From the NCBI RefSeq assembly GCF_002368295.1, contig NZ_AP018248.1, positions 3,577,502 through 3,641,501 on the forward strand: a stretch of DNA of 64,000 bases, read 5' to 3'. Shown here in pieces: positions 16,483 through 24,818 of the stretch (its first letter is position 1; every line of letters begins with the position of its first letter). The position numbers and the translations under genes were made by a program. The notes under the pieces are model-generated. The model was not told the origin of the DNA, searched no databases, and was given only the letters and a program-made list of their open reading frames with translations. This stretch comes from Tolypothrix tenuis PCC 7101 (GTDB lineage: Bacteria > Cyanobacteriota > Cyanobacteriia > Cyanobacteriales > Nostocaceae).

Positions 16483-17670
16483 GTTGCAATTTCACTTAAT
16501 CCCTATTAGGGATTGAAACAGGAATGCGCCGCTAGCAGAACCAAAAGTTAATCGTTGCAATTTCACTTAATCCCTATTAGGGATTGAAACCAATTCTTAA
16601 AGTGTATTTAGGTTCCCATTTTAAGGTTGCAATTTCACTTAATCCCTATTAGGGATTGAAACCTTTTTAATAACTCAATACTAATTTGGCTGAAATGTTG
16701 CAATTTCACTTAATCCCTATTAGGGATTGAAACATAATTACCCTAATATCATGAAATGCCCATGACTTTGGTTGCAATTTCACTTAATCCCTATTAGGGA
16801 TTGAAACACTTCACTTCCTGATGAAGCCCCCGCCGACAACTTGTTGCAATTTCACTTAATCCCTATTAGGGATTGAAACGCAACTAGCGGGGTGATTTCA
16901 GCTTTTTTCATGGATGGTTGCAATTTCACTTAATCCCTATTAGGGATTGAAACGATCAACAACTCCCCCATTCTTTCCACTTCCGACAGTGAGTTGCAAT
17001 TTCACTTAATCCCTATTAGGGATTGAAACTAACTGATACTACCAAAAACCGCTCAATTGTGCGCGAAGTTGCAATTTCACTTAATCCCTATTAGGGATTG
17101 AAACAATCAATCGGCGTATGGGGCAATACAGGGCATTCATGTTGCAATTTCACTTAATCCCTATTAGGGATTGAAACTTCTCAAGGATGAGGGCTACCGA
17201 GCGTTAGGGGAGTTGCAATTTCACTTAATCCCTATTAGGGATTGAAACTGACATCCTATCGTAGACACGCTATATTAGAAGAGGTTGCAATTTCACTTAA
17301 TCCCTATTAGGGATTGAAACGGGCTATTAATCATTGATGAATGTAGCCAGGTATTGTTGCAATTTCACTTAATCCCTATTAGGGATTGAAACAAACCATT
17401 AGTCCAGGGTTTTACTGTAACTGCTACTCTCTTAGTTGCAATTTCACTTAATCCCTATTAGGGATTGAAACGAATATCTTTGCTAAACCCACCTCCATCA
17501 TTGTGGTTGCAATTTCACTTAATCCCTATTAGGGATTGAAACTGAGATTTTGAATTTAGGAATTAATCCTGAAAATGTTGCAATTTCACTTAATCCCTAT
17601 TAGGGATTGAAACAGAAGGATTTTTACAGCCATTTTGAGCGCTTGATTTGTTGCAATTTTACTTAATCCC
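16483..17670 (+). CRISPR. Orphan CRISPR array: 16 full 37-bp repeats, 16 spacers, one truncated terminal repeat
   Basis: The repeat is 37 bp, begins GTTGCAATTTCAC and ends TAGGGATTGAAAC, with an internal palindrome AATCCCTATTAGGGATT. Repeats start at 16483, 16554, 16626, 16697, 16771, 16843, 16917, 16993, 17068, 17141, 17212, 17284, 17356, 17435, 17506 and 17577, and all sixteen look identical. Spacers are 34 to 42 bp (mostly 34-38). A seventeenth repeat at 17650-17670 has one C-to-T change and stops after 21 bases. The GAAAC end (ATTGAAAC handle) and the degenerate right end set the direction left to right. No cas gene is in the window. The repeat type resembles those of Nostocales type I-D/III systems, so processing by a Cas6 encoded elsewhere is plausible. 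Confidence 0.97.
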
Positions 17671-17820
17671 GTGGTGTTTGCGATTGCTACCCTGCGGGAA
17701 GGCTCCGCCTACGTCGTTCCTCTTCACTGTGGACAGGCTTCGGGAGCGATCGCACAACCATTAGCTAGATGACGAACCCAAGCACTAGGGGCAATTTTAA
17801 GACTTGTGTGTATACCGTAG
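17671..17820. repeat. Right arm of the foldback element (inverted copy of 16050-16340)
   Basis: Read on the minus strand it repeats the left arm: CTACGG...ACACAAG, then the GTGCGATCGCTC region, CCTGTCCACA, AAGAGGAACGACG and GGTAGCAATCGCAAA, ending in ACCACGGGATTA. That final motif overlaps the TTAATCCC of the truncated CRISPR repeat. Confidence 0.85.
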
Positions 17821-17928
17821 CCTGGTGGAAGAGGGGCACAGGGTGAGGGCGAAACCTTGCAACTAATAGGGTTTCACGTTAAGTTGACACCACTGGTAGG
17901 AGCGATCGCTCCTACTCCCCTCCGACTG

Positions 17929-18159
17929 CTAGGTTAAATTACTTGCTTTCTTAACTACTTCCTTTAACTCTTCAAAGGAGATACTACCGTCTTTATCTCC
18001 ATGCATAGCTAGCAATTCCTGGGGGCTACTGACACCTGTTTCAGCCGAGATAATTGCACTTAAACCAGGGCTTAAAAAAAGCTCATTGATGGAGATTTTG
18101 CCATCTTGATCGATATCCAAGGTATTAAAAAGAGATTGAAGCTCTTGCTCGGTTGCCAT
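17929..18159 (-). CDS. Small EF-hand calcium-binding protein (CSE-like)
   Basis: A 76-residue acidic protein made almost entirely of a pair of EF-hands. Loop 1 (D15-x-D17-x-D19-G20-K-I22-S-x-x-E26) is canonical. Loop 2 (HGDKDGSISFEE, about 53-64) has His in place of the first Asp ligand but keeps the other ligands and the final Glu. It resembles the Ca2+-sensor EF-hand protein CSE of filamentous cyanobacteria, which has been linked to photosynthetic redox signalling; that identity is from memory of the family. It is a single gene whose stop lies 38 bp from the end of the CRISPR-bearing MITE. Confidence 0.85.
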   Translation of the reverse strand: MATEQELQSLFNTLDIDQDGKISINELFLSPGLSAIISAETGVSSPQELLAMHGDKDGSISFEELKEVVKKASNLT

Positions 18160-18413
18160 GACTTTCTATTAGAATTAATTTTTAAATTTAATATGTAAAA
18201 ATTAAATAAACTTATATCCTGAGACATAAAAACGGGTATCGCTGGGGCTTAGAGGTTATTTATGAAAAACTTCACCCACAAGGGGATGGAGTTTTAGAGC
18301 ATGGGAAAGGGCTTGCTCCCCCTGCTCCCTGCTCCCTTCCCCCCTGCCTCTTCCGATCATGGGTAAGAGTTTCCAATGCCTAATGCCCAATGCCCAATGC
18401 CCAATGCCCAGAT

Positions 18414-19598
18414 TTAGATCCCCTGATTACGAATTACGAATTCTCCCAATGCTGCTACCAGCTGATCGATATGCGTTGCTTGATGGGTTGCCATTGCAGA
18501 TATGCGGATGCGGCTGGTGGGGACTGTGGGGGGACGAATGGCTGGGGCAAAAATTCCCGCTTCTTGTAAAGACTTACCTACTGCTAATGCTGCGGCGGCG
18601 CTGGGCAATTGAAAACATAATATAGGTGATGCTGAAGGTAGTAATTTTAATTCAGCTACCTGTGCTTGCATTAGCTTTTTTAAATAATCGACATTTGCCC
18701 ACAATTGAGTGCGGCGTTGTGGTTCTTGTTGTACTATCTCAATGGCGGCTAAGGCGGCGGCTGTGTCTGCGGGTGAAAGGGCTGTGGTGTAAATCCAAGT
18801 GGGGGCGCGATTGCGTAAAAAGTCAATTAAGGTGGCACTCCCGGCAACATATCCGCCTAAACTACCTAAAGCTTTACTCAATGTGCCAATTTGAATTAGT
18901 TGCTTCCCCGTACAACCAAAGTGTTCTACACAGCCTGCACCAGTTTTACCTAGTACGCCAGTGGCGTGGGCTTCATCTACTAGCAGCATACAGCTAAATT
19001 CATCAGCTAAATCTAATAGTTCGGGTAAGGGACATAAATCACCATCCATACTAAAAACGCTATCGGTGAGGATTAAACAGCGTCGGTAATTTTGTCTATT
19101 CTCAATTAACTGATTTCTTAAAGCTGTGACATTACAGTGGGGATATTCAATTACTGCTGCACCACTGAGAATTGCGCCATTTTTCAGGCTGGAGTGATTG
19201 TACTGGTCTGAGAGAATTAAATCGCGCTTACCTACCAAAGCTGCGATCGCACCTAAATTGGCTAAATACCCGGAGCTAAATACTATAGCATCTTCTGTTT
19301 GTTTTAAAGATGCGATCGCACTTTCTAATTGTCTATGTAATTCTCGATGTCCGCTAAGTAGTCGAGAACCTGTGCTTCCTGTGCCAAATTCTTGAGTAGC
19401 TGCAACCCCGGCTTTAATTAATCGCTGATCCCCTGCTAACCCTAAATAGTCATTGCTGGCAAAATTAATTACTTCTCGCCCCCCTAGTAACACAGTAGCA
19501 CCGGGAGTTCCATTGATTGTTTGTACTGAGCGATACCAATCTGCCTTACGAATTGTTGTTAAAGACTGCTCTAGCCAAGCATAAGGATCTGTCGCCAT
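18414..19598 (-). CDS. bioF: 8-amino-7-oxononanoate synthase
   Basis: About 394 residues; PLP-dependent alpha-oxoamine synthase joining pimeloyl and alanine units in biotin synthesis. Recognisable motifs are the N-terminal INFASNDYLGLAGD, GTGSTGSRLLSGHRELH, DSVFSMDGDLCPL, LLVDEAHATGVLG and the PLP-lysine motif TLSKALGSLGGYVAG (about 236-250). The C-terminus ends RIRISAMATHQATHIDQLV, as usual. The ATG at 19598 starts MATDPYAW; a GTG at 19607 is an alternative. It follows ruvA by about 23 bp and is probably in one operon with it. Related KBL/ALAS enzymes are less likely given the motifs. Confidence 0.9.
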   Translation of the reverse strand: MATDPYAWLEQSLTTIRKADWYRSVQTINGTPGATVLLGGREVINFASNDYLGLAGDQRLIKAGVAATQEFGTGSTGSRLLSGHRELHRQLESAIASLKQTEDAIVFSSGYLANLGAIAALVGKRDLILSDQYNHSSLKNGAILSGAAVIEYPHCNVTALRNQLIENRQNYRRCLILTDSVFSMDGDLCPLPELLDLADEFSCMLLVDEAHATGVLGKTGAGCVEHFGCTGKQLIQIGTLSKALGSLGGYVAGSATLIDFLRNRAPTWIYTTALSPADTAAALAAIEIVQQEPQRRTQLWANVDYLKKLMQAQVAELKLLPSASPILCFQLPSAAAALAVGKSLQEAGIFAPAIRPPTVPTSRIRISAMATHQATHIDQLVAALGEFVIRNQGI

Positions 19599-19621
19599 AT
19601 TTAACACTCAGTACTTACAAT

Positions 19622-20257
19622 TTAGCACTCAGCTTGACTGCTCAGATGAGCGATCGCTTGTTTAATCCAGTCTTCCACATAAGCGTCTTTGGGCAGTCCA
19701 ATGTCTTCGCCAACGACGTGCAAGGCGTGGCTAACTTCGTTGGGGGTATAGCCCAAAGCAAAGAGAGTCATTTGCACTTCTTCGAGAATACCTGGTGCTG
19801 GCCCGCCTGTGGCGACGAAGAAACCAGCTGATTTGCGCCATTCGATCAGTTTGCTTTTCAGTTCCAAACAAATGCGTTCAGCGGTTTTCTTGCCAACACC
19901 AGGGGCTTGAATGAGAATTTGGATATTAGCAGCGATAATTGCTTGGACTAAATCGGGTAGTTCCAAGGTGTCTAATAAAGTAATTGCTAAGGCTGCACCA
20001 ATACCACTGACGCTTTGCAAGTGGCGGAATAAGTCCCGTTCTGCTGGGGAAGCAAAGCCATACAACAGGGGTACTTCTTCCCGGACTTGGTAATGGGTAA
20101 AGATTTGTACCATTCCCCCCGACTCCGGCAAAGACTTAGTCAGTCGTTGGGGAATTTGCAAATCATACCCGATGTTATTAACCTCAAGGGTCAGAATAAC
20201 GCGATTATTACCAATTGTTTGAACACCAGCTACGATACCTTTGAGATAACTAATCAT
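19622..20257 (-). CDS. ruvA: Holliday junction branch migration protein RuvA
   Basis: 211 residues from the ATG at 20257 (MISYLKGIVAGV). It has the OB-fold N-terminus (ILTLEVNNIGYDLQIP, IFTHYQVREEVPLLYGF), helix-hairpin-helix repeats (LQSVSGIGAALAITLLD and APGVGKKTAERICLELKSK) and a C-terminal RuvB-binding domain (EVQMTLFALGYTPNEVSHAL). It tetramerises on Holliday junctions and recruits RuvB, which is not in the window. The start overlaps the upstream phosphatase stop as ATGA, indicating translational coupling. A longer start at 20305 would overlap that gene and is rejected. Confidence 0.96.
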   Translation of the reverse strand: MISYLKGIVAGVQTIGNNRVILTLEVNNIGYDLQIPQRLTKSLPESGGMVQIFTHYQVREEVPLLYGFASPAERDLFRHLQSVSGIGAALAITLLDTLELPDLVQAIIAANIQILIQAPGVGKKTAERICLELKSKLIEWRKSAGFFVATGGPAPGILEEVQMTLFALGYTPNEVSHALHVVGEDIGLPKDAYVEDWIKQAIAHLSSQAEC

Positions 20258-21003
20258 TCTAAAAATCCAAAATATTTTAGTCCTTCCAGAATGCCACCTG
20301 CACAAAAATCTTGTGCGAGGTAACGGTGATCAGCGGGATATTGATTGTGCCACTGAAGTAACTCAGGGCGCGCATTCCCGACAATAATTCCCCGTTCGTT
20401 GCCTACAGCGAATAAAGCAATATCGTTACCTGAATCGCCACAGACAACAGTTTGTTCGGCTGCAAATTTCCACTTTTGACGTAAAAATTGCATTGCCTGA
20501 CCTTTATCGCTGGAAAGGGGAACAATGTCAAGATCAATTCCACTGCTGTAGATTAACTTTATCTGTAAATTATATTTTTGCAACTGTAGCTCAAGTTGCG
20601 ATAAAATACCAGGTGCTACTGCTTGTTCTAAGAAAAAACTGACTTTAAAGGGACGCTGTTCGGAATCTGGTTGCAAAATTAACTCAGGATATTTTTCAGT
20701 TACCGATAATACTACATCCCGATCCCAACTCTGCGAGAGAATTTCTGACCAACTACTATCAGGGGTATCACTACCATCGAGGTAAATTTCCGTACCCACA
20801 GATAGCACGAGGGCATCTGGTTGCATTAAGTTTTTTTCAATTTGCAATTCTCGATATAATTTTGGCGATCGCCCAGTTGCATAGACAATTCTAGTACCGT
20901 ATGCTTGGCGATGTTGCTCTAAGCGATCGCTTAATTCTACAAGTGCTTCATCATTGCCAACAAAGGTATGGTCTAAGTCAGTAACAAATAAAAAACGGCT
21001 CAC
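20254..21003 (-). CDS. Sucrose-phosphate phosphatase-like HAD hydrolase
   Basis: 249 residues of the Cof/SPP branch of the HAD superfamily. The nucleophile motif is FLFVTDLDHTFVG (Asp9 and Asp11), motif II is IVYATGRSP, and the C-terminal metal motif is VVCGDSGNDIALF. The insert with LVLSVGTEIYLDG and KVSFFLEQAV is typical of sucrose-6F-phosphate phosphatases, so dephosphorylation of sucrose-6-phosphate is the likely role in compatible solute and heterocyst carbon metabolism. A mannosylglycerate or glucosylglycerol phosphatase is the alternative. It overlaps ruvA by 4 bp, giving the order phosphatase-ruvA-bioF. Confidence 0.85.
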   Translation of the reverse strand: MSRFLFVTDLDHTFVGNDEALVELSDRLEQHRQAYGTRIVYATGRSPKLYRELQIEKNLMQPDALVLSVGTEIYLDGSDTPDSSWSEILSQSWDRDVVLSVTEKYPELILQPDSEQRPFKVSFFLEQAVAPGILSQLELQLQKYNLQIKLIYSSGIDLDIVPLSSDKGQAMQFLRQKWKFAAEQTVVCGDSGNDIALFAVGNERGIIVGNARPELLQWHNQYPADHRYLAQDFCAGGILEGLKYFGFLE

Positions 21004-21132
21004 AGCAACTCCTTAGGTTAGATTTTCCACCAACAACTAAGCTAAAACATAAGGGACTGTGAAAGAAAAAAATATCTATCGTTTTCCGTACTTTTGGCGC
21101 TGATGTGGGATGCGTTACTTCCACGCCAAATT

Positions 21133-21165
21133 AGATCCCCGACTTTTTGAAAAAGTCGGGGATCT
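21133..21165. repeat. Hairpin repeat AGATCCCCGACTTTTT family
   Basis: A perfect inverted repeat with 16-bp arms and one central base. A relative with GAACCCCGACT arms is at 49839-49871. Both are followed by CTGGGC, so this is a dispersed family. Confidence 0.85.
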
Positions 21166-21194
21166 GGGCTAAGACGCAATACGGTTTAAATGTA

Positions 21195-21224
21195 GGATGC
21201 GTTAGCGATTAGCGTAACGCATCC
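21195..21224. repeat. Palindromic repeat GGATGCGTTA...TAACGCATCC
   Basis: A 30-bp near-perfect palindrome preceded by GTA. Same family as 37965-37995 and related to the GGTGCGTTA palindromes elsewhere in the window. Confidence 0.85.
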
Positions 21225-21265
21225 AGCCTCTGTTATGAATTTTTCGCCATGATTTTGGGATTATG

Positions 21266-21314
21266 CAGACGCGATGAATCGGTTGAGCAGACGCGATGAA
21301 TCGCGTCTCTACAA
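21266..21314. repeat. GACGCGATGAATCGCGTC repeat, tandem copy
   Basis: Two adjacent units CAGACGCGATGAATC; the second is complete (GACGCGATGAATCGCGTC followed by TCTACAAG). Further copies lie at 46130-46157 and 59487-59515. Confidence 0.85.
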
Positions 21315-21328
21315 GATTTAAACGTCAA

Positions 21329-22840
21329 CTATCCTAAAAACAACTTGTAGGCGGGGTTCTTGTTTTCATCCCAATACTGATATCCGAGGGTATCTAAAAA
21401 TGCTTGCCACTCTGCCATCTCTTGCGGTGGGACTTGGATACCAACAACAATTTTTCCGTAGTCTGCGCCATTATTGCGGTAGTGGAACATACTAATATTC
21501 CAGTTGGGACTCATGGAACCGACGAATTTCATTAACGCCCCTGGGCGTTCGGGGAATTCAAAGCGGTAGAGTAATTCATGTTCTGCTAAGGGTGAATGTC
21601 CGCCAACCATGTGGCGCAGATGCAGCTTTGTCAGTTCGTCGTCGGTGAGGTCGAGGGTTTCAAAGCCGCAACTCTCAATAGTTTCTCGCATCTTAACTGC
21701 ATCGGCGCGGTTTTGAACTTGCAAGCCGACAAAAATATGTGCTTCTTGGGCGCTGGCAATGCGATAGTTAAACTCAGTTAAATTACGATTGCCGATACAT
21801 TCACAAAATTTCCGCAGACTTCCCCGTTCTTCGGGAATGGTAACGGCAAAAATGGCTTCCCGACGTTCCCCCAGTTCGGCGCGTTCAGCCACAAAGCGCA
21901 AGCGGTCGAAGTTCATGTTCGCACCGCAAGCGACAGCGACTAAGGTTTGTCCCTCGATTTGTTCGCGTTCCGCGTAGGCTTTAGCAGCTGCGATCGCCAA
22001 TGCTCCTGCTGGTTCTAAAATGGAACGGGTATCTTCAAATACATCTTTAATAGCGGCGCAAGTATCATCTGTATCTACCAAGATGATTTCATCTACATAT
22101 TGCTGACACAGGTGAAAAGTTTCCTCCCCGACTTCCCGCACTGCTACGCCATCAGCAAATAAACCCACCTGAGATAATCTCACCCGATGTCCAGCTTTCA
22201 GCGATTGACTCATCGCATCTGCATCCACTGGTTCCACACCAATTATCTTGATTTCTGGACGCAACCGCTTTACATAAGCCGCAATCCCCGCAATTAATCC
22301 GCCACCACCAATGGCCACAAAAATAGCATGGATGGGTTGCTGATATTGCCGTAAAATTTCCATACCGATGGTTCCCTGTCCGGCTATGACATCGGGATCA
22401 TCAAAGGGGTGAATGAAGGTAAGCCCCTTTTCGGCTTCTAGTTGTCGCGCATAGGCATAAGCATCATCATAGGTATTACCATGCAATACCACGTGTCCAC
22501 CCCTAGCTTTGACTGCATCCACCTTTACCTGGGGTGTGGTTACAGGCATCACAATAATTGCTTGCGTTCCCAAGCGACTGGCAGATAAAGCGACACCTTG
22601 GGCATGGTTACCAGCAGACGCAGCAATTACACCTTGCTGTAATAAATCTGGTGGCAGGTTTACCATCTTGTTATAAGCGCCACGCAGCTTAAAAGAAAAT
22701 ACTGATTGCATATCTTCCCGCTTCAGCAATAGCTTATTGTTCAGTCTGCGTGAAAGATTCGGTGCATACTCTAAAGGTGTTTCCTGGGCAACATCATATA
22801 CACGGGCAGTGAGAATTTGAACCAGGTAGTCACAATACAT
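21329..22840 (-). CDS. ilvA: Threonine ammonia-lyase, biosynthetic
   Basis: About 503 residues; PLP enzyme converting threonine to 2-oxobutanoate, the first step of isoleucine synthesis. The N-terminal catalytic domain has the Schiff-base lysine in SVFSFKLRGAYNKM (about 48-61), AASAGNHAQGVA and the glycine loop AIGGGGLIAG. The C-terminal part (about 330-503) carries two ACT-like regulatory domains (ERGSLRKFCECIGNRNLTEFNYR and RPGALMKFVGSMSPNWNISMFHYRN), so isoleucine feedback inhibition is expected. The ATG at 22840 is preferred over a TTG at 22849. It is a single gene flanked by repeats. Confidence 0.95.
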   Translation of the reverse strand: MYCDYLVQILTARVYDVAQETPLEYAPNLSRRLNNKLLLKREDMQSVFSFKLRGAYNKMVNLPPDLLQQGVIAASAGNHAQGVALSASRLGTQAIIVMPVTTPQVKVDAVKARGGHVVLHGNTYDDAYAYARQLEAEKGLTFIHPFDDPDVIAGQGTIGMEILRQYQQPIHAIFVAIGGGGLIAGIAAYVKRLRPEIKIIGVEPVDADAMSQSLKAGHRVRLSQVGLFADGVAVREVGEETFHLCQQYVDEIILVDTDDTCAAIKDVFEDTRSILEPAGALAIAAAKAYAEREQIEGQTLVAVACGANMNFDRLRFVAERAELGERREAIFAVTIPEERGSLRKFCECIGNRNLTEFNYRIASAQEAHIFVGLQVQNRADAVKMRETIESCGFETLDLTDDELTKLHLRHMVGGHSPLAEHELLYRFEFPERPGALMKFVGSMSPNWNISMFHYRNNGADYGKIVVGIQVPPQEMAEWQAFLDTLGYQYWDENKNPAYKLFLG

Positions 22841-23036
22841 GAGCGTCAAGGGGGTAGCAGATGCCGGATGGAGAATAATTGTACGCTACTTTTGGGGATT
22901 GGGGATTAGGTAATTGGTAATGGGTAATTGGTAATTAGCTTTGGTGGTAAGTGTTTGATAGCTGTGAATGAATTAGGACTTATGCCTATTGAAACCAAGA
23001 ATGCGATAAATGGGTAGGGGCAAGGCAATGCTCATT
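22841..23036. other. Intergenic region upstream of ilvA
   Basis: No gene. Short TAATTGGTAATTGG-type tandem repeats occur at about 22911-22937, followed by the TAGGGGCAAGGCAATGCTCATT flank that also precedes the MITE at 1833. Confidence 0.55.
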
Positions 23037-23195
23037 GGTGTCAACTTAAGCTAAAAGCTATATAGGGCGGGCTTTGTACAAATACCTCGCGCCCTCATCC
23101 CCTAACCCCTTCTCCCCCGGGAGAAGGGGAACTAAATCTCTTGCTCCCCCAGGGGAAGGGAAATTAAATCTCTTGCACCCCTCTCCCACTGGGAG

Positions 23196-24818
23196 CTATC
23201 CATTAGTCACATCTTTCTTAACAAAGCTGAAAGCCATTTATAGGAGTAATTTCACGTTGAGGATTCTTAGCTGTGGTTGACAGAGTGAGAAAAATATGTA
23301 TCCATATGGATTGTTGTTGACATACCCTTGCGGATTTTGTTGATTTGGCTAGTGGGTTAGCCGGGCTAATTTCCAAGTAGCAGCGATATCATGTAATCGT
23401 CGCAATCCACGCCAAATAGTCTTAACTCCAGGTTCGCCATCGCTTTTGCGCCCTAAAAAACCACCGAGAGTGGCAATCATACGTACAGCTTCTCTAAGAG
23501 TTGGTGGCTTTTGAGGTGGAATCGGATTTTTAGTAAAATGTACGCATAACGACTGCCATTCAAATATCTCTAAAACAGTTTCACAACTAATATCTGGATT
23601 ATGTCTGGCTTCGTAAGTGAGCCATAATAAACGCCAAGCGACAATTGAATATGTAGCTAATGCCATATTGATTCGCTTTGCAGTTTCGAGTTGTAATTCT
23701 TCGATTTGACAACCGCTTTTTAAAGCATAGTGGTAGCGTTCAATTAACCAACGATAGGTATACCATTTGACGCAACGTATGGCGGCGGAAAAATTCTTAA
23801 TTTCTAGGGTCGTTAATAATAGCCAACTAATCGGGCTAACACCTACTGGTGGATTTTCTTCTTCTGCTAAAATCACCTGTAATTTTACTGGTTTAAGTTG
23901 TGAACGTGCTATGTGATGCCGTGGTACATCTACTTCAAATGTTGCATATTTAATGATTAGTTTTGCAGTTCTAGCTGCCGCTTCTGGATTACGTTTTACT
24001 TCTACTAATAATGTTCCCCCTACTGAGGTAGCACGGATTGCTTGATGTAAATACTTGGCTGTGTGATTGACTTTTCTATTGTGGGTTCCCCGGATGAGTA
24101 AATGTGAATTTCTCGGGCGTTGTTTCCGAAATAAGTCAAATATATCAGCTTCGGAATCTCCCATAGTGACAACTGTTGTTTCTGTGGGCACAAACTCTTG
24201 TGTTCTCTCTAATCCATCTAACCATCTTTGACTTTCTTTTTCTTGTATTTGTCGTTGACGGCGTTTTTTCGCTATTCCTAAATCTTCTATATCTCTTGTC
24301 CAAACTTGTTGATTAATGATTCCCAGTGGTACTCCGTTTGTACTGGCTGCAAACGCTGTATGTACTTTTAATCCCAAGCTTTTTCTATGATCTAGATAAC
24401 CAATTCCTCTTGTCGCTGGATGTTTTGTCAAATCTATATTTGTTGTATCCTGAATCATCAACACTGTCTCATGTTCTTTGATTCTAGAGACTGTACTTTT
24501 GATATGGGCATTCCTAATATCATCTGCTTCAAAGTATGGTGAATTCCAAAAATCATACGCTGCTGTGGTTGCTGCTACATTTCCACAAGCTTGCGGTATG
24601 CTCGCACTAGGTTGTGCTGCTAAATCTTCCACTATCCTTATTAAACGTTTATTTCTTCTTGCATCTCCTAAGTCTGCTTGTCTCAATTCTTCTGATGCCC
24701 ACTTTTCCATCTTCCATTACCCGTTTTTACTTCCCATGACAAAACTATACCTACTCAGCTTTCTAGCTATTTTTAAGTAAATTGTAGTTTTGTTGAGAAA
24801 GATCCGGGTAATGGATAG
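23196..24818 (-). mobile_element. Complete IS4-family (Tn5/IS50-like) insertion sequence
   Basis: 1623 bp. Inverted ends begin CTATCCATTA, followed by a less conserved stretch and ATCTTTCTTAACAAA on the left or ATCTTTCTCAACAAA on the right. The 9-bp target CACTGGGAG is duplicated at 23187-23195 and 24819-24827. One full-length transposase gene is present on the minus strand, so the element is probably still mobile. Confidence 0.93.
23349..24710 (-). CDS. IS4-family DDE transposase (Tn5-like)
   Basis: 453 residues, apparently intact. The N-terminal DNA-binding region (WASEELRQADLGDARRNKRL, QACGNVAATTAAYDFW) resembles the Tn5 transposase. Catalytic residues are visible as the first Asp in VLMIQDTTNIDLT (about 84-96), the second Asp in VVTMGDSEADIFDLF (about 183) and the YxxR...E......K signature in YRWLIERYHYALKSGCQIEE (about 319-338). 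It catalyses cut-and-paste transposition of the surrounding element, acting on its CTATCCATTA ends. The 9-bp target duplication agrees with the Tn5 subgroup. Confidence 0.95.
   Translation of the reverse strand: MEKWASEELRQADLGDARRNKRLIRIVEDLAAQPSASIPQACGNVAATTAAYDFWNSPYFEADDIRNAHIKSTVSRIKEHETVLMIQDTTNIDLTKHPATRGIGYLDHRKSLGLKVHTAFAASTNGVPLGIINQQVWTRDIEDLGIAKKRRQRQIQEKESQRWLDGLERTQEFVPTETTVVTMGDSEADIFDLFRKQRPRNSHLLIRGTHNRKVNHTAKYLHQAIRATSVGGTLLVEVKRNPEAAARTAKLIIKYATFEVDVPRHHIARSQLKPVKLQVILAEEENPPVGVSPISWLLLTTLEIKNFSAAIRCVKWYTYRWLIERYHYALKSGCQIEELQLETAKRINMALATYSIVAWRLLWLTYEARHNPDISCETVLEIFEWQSLCVHFTKNPIPPQKPPTLREAVRMIATLGGFLGRKSDGEPGVKTIWRGLRRLHDIAATWKLARLTH

Larger units (their letters stand above)
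16050..17820. mobile_element. Foldback-type transposon-like element carrying an orphan CRISPR array
   Basis: 1771 bp bounded by long imperfect inverted repeats. The left arm starts CTACGGTGTACACACAAGTC and the right arm, inverted, starts CTACGGTATACACACAAGTC. The arms continue to match for about 95 bp, and then through AAGAGGAACGACGTAGGCGG to ACCACGGGATTA after a small MITE in the left arm is removed. The target duplication CCTGGTGGAAG (11 bp) is directly repeated at 16039-16049 and 17821-17831. There is no transposase inside; the centre is occupied by a 74-bp repeat and the CRISPR array. An identical 19-bp terminus occurs alone at 50523-50541, so the ends belong to a dispersed family. Confidence 0.82.
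15924..17891. mobile_element. MITE (GTGTCAACTTAA family) split by a foldback element that carries the CRISPR array
   Basis: The left end reads GGTGTCAACTTAAGCTAAAA and the right end reads GGGTTTCACGTTAAGTTGAC plus ACC. These are the two different ends of the intact MITE at 1833-2022, here about 1.97 kb apart. Removing 16050-17831 (insert plus one copy of its target duplication) would restore a normal, roughly 190-bp MITE. Confidence 0.85.
21004..21328. other. Intergenic region with three families of palindromic repeats
   Basis: No gene. It contains a perfect 16-bp stem hairpin (21133-21165), a GGATGCGTTA palindrome (21195-21224), and a tandem pair of GACGCGATGAATC units (21266-21314), all between ilvA and the phosphatase operon. 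The first hairpin could terminate transcription from ilvA. Confidence 0.7.

Noticed and set aside
15739..18413. cas genes next to the CRISPR array
   Set aside because: Neither flank encodes any Cas-like protein; the neighbours are a coiled-coil protein and an EF-hand protein.
18359..18997. Two open frames antisense to bioF
   Set aside because: Shadows of the well-supported bioF gene; compositions reflect its codons.
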